Notes under the pieces: generated by a model | Database searches by the model: none | Seen by the model: the letters and a program-made list of their open reading frames with translations, nothing else | What the model was told of the DNA's origin: nothing | Shown here: positions 6,529 to 10,706 of the stretch, piece after piece | Layout of the letters: each line of letters opens with the position of its first letter | Numbering within the stretch: position 1 is the stretch's first letter | NCBI GenBank assembly: GCA_023435325.1 | Contig: JAEYRT010000243.1 | Coordinates: forward strand, 1-10,706 | From: Pseudomonadota bacterium | GTDB lineage: Bacteria; Pseudomonadota; Gammaproteobacteria; Burkholderiales; Burkholderiaceae_C | Length of the DNA: 10,706 nucleotides | Direction: 5' to 3' | Made by a program: the position numbers and the translations under genes

Positions 6529-7146
6529 ATGCCTCTGTCATTACCCGCGGTGGCGCGTACGCCCCAACATATTCGCCAAGTCAACTATCGCAGCTTTGAG
6601 CGTGAAGACGGCCTGTGGGATATCGAGGGAGAGCTGCTAGATACCAAGGCTGTCGATCTGCCGCGCCCCAGCGGCGAGGGGATTCGCAAGGCGGGGGATC
6701 CGATTCACCACATGCTGATCCGTGCGACCATTGATGCGCAGCTGGTGGTTCAGTCCATCGAGGCCTCCATGGAGGCACATCCCATCCAAGGCTGTCCTGG
6801 TGCTCTTGAAGCCATGCAACGCATGGTGGGGTGCTCCATGGCACGCGGTTGGCGCAAATCCATAGACACCAATCTGGCAGGTGTTGCAGGTTGCACCCAC
6901 ATGCGCGAGCTGCTGCAAAACATGGCCACAGCGGCATTCCAAAGCATTGTTTCGGCGTTCAAGGCAGCATCTGACCAACCGCCCGCATATGTGGGCCGCT
7001 GTACGGGCTGGGATTTCAACGGGCCAGCAGTAGCCAAGTACTATCCGGCTTTTGCCGGCTGGATCATTCCTGAAGGCAAAGGTCCTGCTGTTCCACCACA
7101 AGCCCAAGCTCTTGAAACCGTCAAAGAAGCCGAGTCACGCTCTTAA
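6529..7146 (+). CDS. DUF2889 domain-containing protein, function unknown
   Basis: A 205-residue soluble protein that I assign to DUF2889 from its pattern: REDGLWDIEGELLDTK near the start (25-40), GVAGCTHMRELLQNMATAAFQSI in the middle (118-140) and a C-terminal C-x-W-x(3)-G-x-A-V-x(3)-YP segment (CTGWDFNGPAVAKYYP, 158-173). Several cysteines and histidines recur (Cys89, Cys102, Cys122, His124, Cys158), so metal binding is conceivable but unproven. No signal peptide or membrane segment is seen. The biochemical role of the family is unknown. It lies 85 bases upstream of moaA on the same strand; a short inverted repeat but no clear terminator lies between, so partial cotranscription with moaA is possible. 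Confidence 0.8.
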   Translation: MPLSLPAVARTPQHIRQVNYRSFEREDGLWDIEGELLDTKAVDLPRPSGEGIRKAGDPIHHMLIRATIDAQLVVQSIEASMEAHPIQGCPGALEAMQRMVGCSMARGWRKSIDTNLAGVAGCTHMRELLQNMATAAFQSIVSAFKAASDQPPAYVGRCTGWDFNGPAVAKYYPAFAGWIIPEGKGPAVPPQAQALETVKEAESRS

Positions 7147-7185
7147 AGCCTGCGTGCCTGGCTGACCTTGCGTTCGCTGACAAAC

Positions 7186-7200
7186 CCCGTTTCAAACGGG
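7186..7200. repeat. Short inverted repeat upstream of moaA
   Basis: CCCGTTTCAAACGGG is a perfect 15-base dyad with a central C. It lies 31 bases before the moaA ATG and 40 bases after the DUF2889 stop. There is no U-tract, so it is not a normal terminator. A -10-like CACAAT follows at 7217-7222, which would place the dyad near the -35 position; an operator role is possible but unproven. Confidence 0.35.
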
Positions 7201-7231
7201 ACTGCTGCGCTTGGGGCACAATCTGTCTCCT

Positions 7232-8368
7232 ATGGTTGATCGCGTAATCCCTTTGGTGGAACAAAGGTACGGAGTGCTGCAAGCGCCCTTCAATTCACAG
7301 CCGATTGCCCCAAGCGGGCAATTGCTGGACCAGCGTGCTCGCCCTTTGCGCGATTTGCGCATCAGCGTCACCGACCGCTGCAACTTTCGCTGCTCCTATT
7401 GCATGCCCAAGGATGTCTTTGACAAAGACTATCCCTATCTGCCGCACAAGGCACTACTGAGCTTTGAAGAAATCGCACGTCTGGCACGTCTGTTCACGCA
7501 GCACGGTGTGCGCAAGTTCCGCCTCACAGGGGGAGAACCCCTGCTGCGCAAAGACCTGGATCAACTCGTCGCCCAACTCGCTGCCCTGCGCACCCCTGAA
7601 GGCGATGCGATGGACATCACCCTGACCACCAACGGCTCTTTGCTACGCCGCAAAGCCCGTTTGCTCAAGGATGCAGGACTCAAGCGCGTGACGGTGAGCC
7701 TGGATGGCCTGGATGACGCCACTTTCCGGCGGATGAACGACGTGGACTTCCCCGTCGCCGACGTACTGGACGGTATAGAGGCCGCACGCGAAGCAGGGCT
7801 GTCGGACATCAAGGTCAATATGGTGGTCAAGCGCAGCACCAATGTGGACCAGATCCTGCCCATGGCACAACACTTCCGCGGTACGGGCGTGACATTGCGT
7901 TTTATCGAATACATGGATGTGGGCGCCACCAACGGATGGTGCATGGATGAAGTCCTGCCCTCCGCCGAAGTGGTCAAGCTACTGAATGCCGAAATGCCTT
8001 TGGTGCAACTGGAACCAACCGCTGTGGGAGAGACTGCCAAGCGCTGGGGCTATGCAGGCAGTGACGGACAGCATCAGCCATCGTTGGGCGAAATCGGAGT
8101 GATCAGCAGCGTCACTCAAGCTTTTTGTGGTGATTGCAACCGCGCAAGACTTTCCACGGAAGGACGCCTGTACCTGTGCTTGTTTGCGGATAAGGGCTGG
8201 GACTTGCGCGAGTTGCTGCGCAATGGTGCTGACGACGCCACCATTAGCAATGCCATTGCCCACATCTGGGGGCAGCGCGATGACCGTTACTCTGAAATTC
8301 GCTCCAGCCTGCCGCCCGACACCGCCCAGGGCCGCAAGCGTGTGGAAATGAGCTATATCGGCGGTTGA
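7232..8368 (+). CDS. moaA: GTP 3',8-cyclase MoaA (molybdenum cofactor synthesis)
   Basis: A 378-residue radical S-adenosylmethionine enzyme that with MoaC converts GTP to cyclic pyranopterin monophosphate, the first step of molybdenum cofactor synthesis, in the cytoplasm. The N-terminal 4Fe-4S cluster ligands are CNFRCSYC (Cys50, Cys54, Cys57). The SAM-binding GGEP motif follows at 100-103. The C-terminal cluster ligands that bind near GTP are Cys299, Cys302 (CGDCNRARLS) and Cys316. The protein ends in the Gly-Gly tail required for activity in the family. ATG at 7232 is chosen; an in-frame TTG at 7211 is less likely. No strong Shine-Dalgarno sequence is seen, but CACAAT lies close upstream, so the mRNA leader may be very short. 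mobA follows after 26 bases, indicating an operon. Confidence 0.97.
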   Translation: MVDRVIPLVEQRYGVLQAPFNSQPIAPSGQLLDQRARPLRDLRISVTDRCNFRCSYCMPKDVFDKDYPYLPHKALLSFEEIARLARLFTQHGVRKFRLTGGEPLLRKDLDQLVAQLAALRTPEGDAMDITLTTNGSLLRRKARLLKDAGLKRVTVSLDGLDDATFRRMNDVDFPVADVLDGIEAAREAGLSDIKVNMVVKRSTNVDQILPMAQHFRGTGVTLRFIEYMDVGATNGWCMDEVLPSAEVVKLLNAEMPLVQLEPTAVGETAKRWGYAGSDGQHQPSLGEIGVISSVTQAFCGDCNRARLSTEGRLYLCLFADKGWDLRELLRNGADDATISNAIAHIWGQRDDRYSEIRSSLPPDTAQGRKRVEMSYIGG

Positions 8369-8394
8369 CGCCTCTTACGCACCCTTGATTGCAC

Positions 8395-9018
8395 ATGACT
8401 GCCATACAAGATATGACGGGACTGGTTTTGGCCGGAGGACGTGGCAGCCGAATGGGTGGAGTCGACAAAGGACTGCAAACCTTCCATGGCGTGCCTTTGG
8501 CTTTGCACGCTTTGCAGCGGCTGCAACCCCAGGTGAAGACCTGCATGCTCAACGCCAATCGCAGCTTGGATGCTTATGCTGCATTTGGCGTACCGGTACA
8601 CACGGACATGCTCGCCGACTATGCAGGACCGCTGGCGGGTTTTTTGACTGGTCTGTCGCACTGCACCACATCCTGGCTATTGACCGTCCCTTGCGACAGC
8701 CCTCGATTTCCCCATGACTTGGCCCAGCGCATGGCGGCGACAGCAGCCAAAGAAAATGCCTTGATCGTGCTCGCTGCGGGACCTGAAACAGGCCCTGATG
8801 GCAGTCTGCAAATGCGCTCCCAACCGGTGTTTGCCTTGCTGCACCACAGTCTGCGCCCAAGCCTTCAAGCCTTTGTATCCGAAGGCGGACGCAAAATCGA
8901 CGCCTGGTCTCGGCAACACCCCCAGGCCTTGTGTCATTTCGATGAGCCAGGCGATGATCCGCAAGCTTTCGCCAATGCGAATACGCTGGACGAACTGCAG
9001 GCGCTACAAAACGAATAA
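8395..9018 (+). CDS. mobA: Molybdenum cofactor guanylyltransferase MobA
   Basis: A 207-residue cytoplasmic nucleotidyltransferase that joins GMP from GTP to Mo-molybdopterin to make the guanine dinucleotide form of the cofactor used by DMSO-reductase-type enzymes such as nitrate reductase and formate dehydrogenase. The GTP-binding LAGGRGSRMGGVDKGL (12-27) opens the Rossmann-like fold. DYAGPLAG (75-82) and VPCDSP (98-103, with the metal-binding Asp101) follow, and NANTLDEL (194-201) is the typical C-terminal motif. The length is normal. ATG at 8395 is preferred; ATG at 8413 is an alternative that would still keep all motifs, and neither has a strong ribosome binding site. It is 26 bases after moaA and most likely cotranscribed with it. 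Confidence 0.94.
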   Translation: MTAIQDMTGLVLAGGRGSRMGGVDKGLQTFHGVPLALHALQRLQPQVKTCMLNANRSLDAYAAFGVPVHTDMLADYAGPLAGFLTGLSHCTTSWLLTVPCDSPRFPHDLAQRMAATAAKENALIVLAAGPETGPDGSLQMRSQPVFALLHHSLRPSLQAFVSEGGRKIDAWSRQHPQALCHFDEPGDDPQAFANANTLDELQALQNE

Positions 9019-9027
9019 CACGTCTGA

Positions 9028-9056
9028 TTGACGACGGGCCCATCTGGAGCGATAAA
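9028..9056 (+). promoter_or_regulatory. Probable promoter of the thioredoxin-like gene
   Basis: TTGACG (9028-9033), a 17-base spacer and GATAAA (9051-9056) give a good sigma-70 match (5 of 6 and 4 of 6 bases, ideal spacing). It lies just after the mobA stop and 36 bases before the next ATG, so the thioredoxin-like gene may be transcribed on its own as well as from moaA-mobA. Confidence 0.55.
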
Positions 9057-9092
9057 GTCAGTTCGCTTTGGTTGTCTCATCAGGAGAATTGC

Positions 9093-9416
9093 ATGCCGTT
9101 TGCTACCGCGTTCACCGACCCAGCCCCTTCCCCGGAAGATTTGGCCGAATTACCTGGCACTGTGGCCGTCGAATTTGGCGTGGACTGGTGTCCACACTGC
9201 CTGGGCGCGCAAGCTTTTTTGCGCGAAGCCTTGCAGGAACGCCGTGACATCACCCACATCAAGATCGAGGATGGTCCCGGTCGCAAACTCGGCCGCCATT
9301 TCAAAATCAAACTCTGGCCCACCTTGGTTGTTCTGCGCAACGGCGAAGAAATAGGCCGTGTGACTCGCCCCCAGTCTGCCCAGGAAGTCGAAGAGCAATT
9401 GCCTGTCGCCATCTGA
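9093..9416 (+). CDS. Thioredoxin-fold protein with CPHC active site
   Basis: A 107-residue thioredoxin-fold protein, the usual length of a single-domain thioredoxin, without signal peptide or membrane segment, so cytoplasmic. The strand-helix VAVEFGVDWCPHC (24-36) carries Cys33 and Cys36, with Glu27 where thioredoxin has its buried Asp26. The cis-proline is Pro76 in KLWPTLVVLRNGEEIGR. The dipeptide between the cysteines is Pro-His, as in periplasmic oxidant DsbA, rather than Gly-Pro as in thioredoxin. In studied proteins that dipeptide raises redox potential, so it may be more oxidising than normal thioredoxin. ATG at 9093 has AGGAG 6 bases upstream; an in-frame start 21 bases earlier lacks one. 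It follows mobA after 74 bases and has a likely promoter of its own. Substrate and partner are unknown. Confidence 0.88.
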   Translation: MPFATAFTDPAPSPEDLAELPGTVAVEFGVDWCPHCLGAQAFLREALQERRDITHIKIEDGPGRKLGRHFKIKLWPTLVVLRNGEEIGRVTRPQSAQEVEEQLPVAI

Positions 9417-9493
9417 GCCAGCGAAGCCGGCCTTCTTCACTCCCATGCTGACATAACAGATTCAAAAAATAATTACGAAAAAACTGCCGCAAC
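9417..9493 (+). other. Spacer upstream of the rpoD promoter, with A-tracts
   Basis: No gene is seen. The first part holds a small GC hairpin (GAAG/CTTC around GCCGGC) without a U-tract, too weak to call a terminator for the thioredoxin-like gene. The second part has two A-tracts (9464-9469 and 9478-9483) upstream of the TATAAT box, roughly where an UP element would contact RNA polymerase alpha subunits. Confidence 0.4.
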
Positions 9494-9522
9494 CTCTTGC
9501 AATTTGCGCCAAACGCTATAAT
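9494..9522 (+). promoter_or_regulatory. Likely rpoD promoter with perfect TATAAT
   Basis: A perfect -10 hexamer TATAAT lies at 9517-9522. The -35 is not clean: TTGCAA (9497-9502) is only 14 bases away, and the hexamer at 17-base spacing (9494-9499) is CTCTTG. The A-tracts upstream (9464-9483) may compensate as an UP-like element. Transcription would start near 9529, giving a leader of about 230 bases before rpoD. Confidence 0.6.
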
Positions 9523-9632
9523 TAATCCGTTCTTGGCAAGAGCGACAGCAGCACCTCCGGCCCGGGCACCGTGATGGAATCACGTGTTTAGCAGCAATTG
9601 CTAGCCCACTATCCGCAAGGACTGCACACCAA

Positions 9633-9686
9633 ATGATCGCCCAGACATCTTGCCTCGGAGTCAGTCCGCTCCAATTGCATGCCTAG
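9633..9686 (+). CDS. Candidate 17-codon leader peptide upstream of rpoD
   Basis: ATG at 9633 opens a frame encoding MIAQTSCLGVSPLQLHA and ends at TAG 9684-9686. AAGGA (9617-9621) lies 11 bases upstream, an acceptable ribosome binding site. The frame starts inside the GGACTG/CAGTCC hairpin, and its stop codon lies in the centre of the 16-base palindrome, so a ribosome reading it would disrupt both. There is no run of one amino acid's codons to suggest which signal it would sense. It may be a chance frame. Confidence 0.3.
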   Translation: MIAQTSCLGVSPLQLHA

Positions 9687-9692
9687 GCATGC
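9677..9692. repeat. Perfect 16-base palindrome in the rpoD leader
   Basis: GCATGCCTAGGCATGC is its own reverse complement. As RNA it can form a 6-base stem (GCATGC/GCATGC) with a CTAG loop. As DNA it could be a binding site for a dimeric protein. It lies 66 bases before the rpoD start. Confidence 0.7.
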
Positions 9693-9696
9693 CTAC

Positions 9697-9726
9697 GCGC
9701 CGGGTTAGTGGCGCTTGCGTTTTCTC
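9697..9726 (+). terminator. Possible attenuator hairpin before rpoD
   Basis: GCGCC (9697-9701) and GGCGC (9710-9714) form a GC-rich stem with an 8-base loop. The pairing can continue outward as ACGC/GCGT with a small bulge. The following bases (GCGTTTTCTCCTTT) are U- and C-rich but not a clean U-tract, so termination would be partial at best. It lies 32 bases before the rpoD ribosome binding site, where an attenuator would act. Confidence 0.35.
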
Positions 9727-9758
9727 CTTTGTGTGTTCGCTTTTGTTCAAGAGGTACC

Positions 9759-10706
9759 ATGCCCGTTGCAAAGTCCGCGAAGTCCAAGCAGGCGTCCGAC
9801 GCTACCGCGAAGCCCAAAACAACCAAAACCATAGCTGCCAGCGCAAAAGCGCCTGCAAAAAAAGCGGCCCAGCCCGCAGCTGTGAAGCAAGCCAACGCCT
9901 CTAAAACAGGGGCAGCGACTTCCAAGAAAGATTCTGATATGGCGACTTTGTCTCAAGCCGAACTCAAAGCAATGGCCGATGCACTGCTGGCCGAGGCCAC
10001 TCCCAAGCGTGGCAAGAAGAAGGCCGACGCTGCCGATGCGCCTGCCGCCAAAAAACCTGCAGCCAAAAAGACTGCCTCTGCCAAAAAAGAAGCAGCTGAA
10101 GAAAAGGCCCCTGCAGCCAAAAAAGCGCCTGCCAAGGCTGCCAAAACTGCAGACAAGGCACCTGCCAAGCGTGGACGCAAGCCCAAAGCCAAGGAAGAAG
10201 GCGAGCTGGACGAAGATCTGGGCGACTTTGATTCCGAACTGGACATGGAAGCCGAAGCCGAGCCTGAAGCTGAGGCGGTTGAAGCCACTACAACCGAAAA
10301 AGCCAAGCCTCTGCGCATGAAGATCAGCAAGGCCAAAGAGCGCGCCTTGATGAAGGAATTTGGTCTGGACGAAACCGTTCTGACCGAAGAGGAAATGAAT
10401 ACCCGCCGTCAGCGTCTGAAGATGCTTATCAAGCTAGGCAAGACCCGCGGCTACCTGACCCACGCTGAAATCAACGACCACCTGCCCGACAAGCTGGTCG
10501 ATGCTGAAACACTGGAAGTCGTGGTCTCCATGTTGAACGACATGGGCGTGGCCGTGTACGAACAGACGCCTGACGCAGAAACCCTGCTGCTGAACAACAC
10601 CGGCCAGTCCGCCACTACCGAAGAAGAAGCGGAAGAAGAAGCCGAAGCGGCCCTGTCAACCGTGGACTCGGAATTCGGCCGTACCACCGACCCTGTGAGC
10701 ATGTAC
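9759..10706 (+). CDS. rpoD: RNA polymerase primary sigma factor RpoD, N-terminal part (cut by window end)
   Basis: The first 316 codons of the housekeeping sigma factor, open to the window end. Start ATG at 9759 has AAGAGG 4 bases upstream. Residues about 1-145 are an extension rich in Lys, Ala and Pro (AKKPAAKKTA-type repeats), ending in an AT-hook-like KRGRKPK (137-143). An acidic stretch follows (145-178). Residues about 213-280 match sigma-70 region 1.1: RLKMLIKLGKTRGYLTHAEI, NDHLPDKLVD, then MLNDMGVAVYEQTPDAETLLL. E. coli has the similar LLVTRGKEQGYLTYAEVNDHLPEDIVD. A second acidic run (288-297) precedes TTDPVSMY, the beginning of region 1.2. Regions 2-4, which bind the -10 and -35 boxes, lie beyond the window. 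Low-complexity basic extensions are known in Burkholderiales RpoD; their role is unclear. Confidence 0.95.
   Translation, partial: MPVAKSAKSKQASDATAKPKTTKTIAASAKAPAKKAAQPAAVKQANASKTGAATSKKDSDMATLSQAELKAMADALLAEATPKRGKKKADAADAPAAKKPAAKKTASAKKEAAEEKAPAAKKAPAKAAKTADKAPAKRGRKPKAKEEGELDEDLGDFDSELDMEAEAEPEAEAVEATTTEKAKPLRMKISKAKERALMKEFGLDETVLTEEEMNTRRQRLKMLIKLGKTRGYLTHAEINDHLPDKLVDAETLEVVVSMLNDMGVAVYEQTPDAETLLLNNTGQSATTEEEAEEEAEAALSTVDSEFGRTTDPVSMY

Larger units (their letters stand above)
9529..9758 (+). promoter_or_regulatory. Structured 5' leader of rpoD (candidate)
   Basis: About 230 gene-free bases between the TATAAT box and the rpoD start contain a string of possible hairpins. Hairpin one is 9567-9586: CAC, a bulged C, GTGAT, loop GGA, ATCAC, GTG. 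A larger hairpin is closed by GGACTG (9619-9624) and CAGTCC (9662-9667). Then come the 16-base palindrome at 9677-9692 and the GC hairpin at 9697-9714. A 10-base dyad AGCAATTGCT lies at 9593-9602. Two very short frames are present, 5 codons at 9574-9591 and 17 codons at 9633-9686. The rpoD ribosome binding site AAGAGG (9749-9754) lies after all of these. I recognise no known riboswitch; a leader that controls rpoD is an inference. Confidence 0.4.

Noticed and set aside
7211..7231. TTG start giving MoaA seven more residues
   Set aside because: ATG at 7232 fits the family start better and the upstream codons overlap a -10-like box.
7147..7231. Molybdenum cofactor riboswitch before moaA
   Set aside because: Only 85 bases are available and only one short dyad is seen; the large conserved Moco RNA fold is not there.
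10021..10170. Repeated AAAAA/GCC blocks as a possible DNA repeat array
   Set aside because: They encode Lys-Ala-Pro repeats of the RpoD tail and have no regular unit or spacer.
9953..10336. Minus-strand Ser/Ala-rich open frame opposite rpoD
   Set aside because: It is the low-complexity reverse of the Lys/Ala-rich sigma factor tail, with no start signal or family pattern.

Overview
The window reads as ordinary chromosomal DNA of a betaproteobacterium, most likely order Burkholderiales and probably family Comamonadaceae. This rests on protein character (a primary sigma factor with a long Lys/Ala-rich N-terminal extension, a nadE-glnB pair, a DUF2889 gene beside moaA), moderately high GC, and tight housekeeping gene packing. 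I see no transposase, integrase, phage gene, CRISPR array, tRNA or rRNA. The organism call is inference; no database search was possible.

Layout. At 1-797 (+), the C-terminal end of an RDD-family membrane protein overlaps a LOG-family phosphoribohydrolase gene by ATGA. A bidirectional terminator (832-862) closes this unit and the converging one. From 889 to 6251 all genes lie on the minus strand. In transcription order they are a DUF962/Mpo1-like membrane protein, inorganic pyrophosphatase (ppa, followed by two tandem terminator-like hairpins), a methyl-accepting chemotaxis protein ending in a CheR-tether-like DWETF with its own terminator, glutamine-dependent NAD synthetase (nadE), and the PII signal protein glnB. 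A 277-base divergent intergenic region (6252-6528) separates these from the plus-strand block. That block holds a DUF2889 protein of unknown function, moaA and mobA (molybdenum cofactor synthesis), a small cytoplasmic thioredoxin-fold protein with a DsbA-like CPHC active site, a 342-base gene-free region that looks like a promoter plus structured leader, and the first 316 codons of rpoD, cut by the window end.

How the genes work together. nadE and glnB form a likely operon joining NAD synthesis to nitrogen/carbon sensing; a PII-NadE interaction has been reported in Azospirillum brasilense. moaA and mobA act at the first and a late step of molybdenum cofactor synthesis. The remaining genes are single-function housekeeping or signalling genes.

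I found no clear undescribed multi-gene system. The most interesting unexplained structure is the rpoD leader (about 9529-9758). A strong TATAAT box is followed by several hairpins and a 17-codon open frame whose stop codon sits in the middle of a perfect 16-base palindrome, and then by a GC-rich hairpin with a pyrimidine/U-rich tail just before the rpoD ribosome binding site. This resembles an attenuation or leader-peptide arrangement, but it is inference from sequence only.
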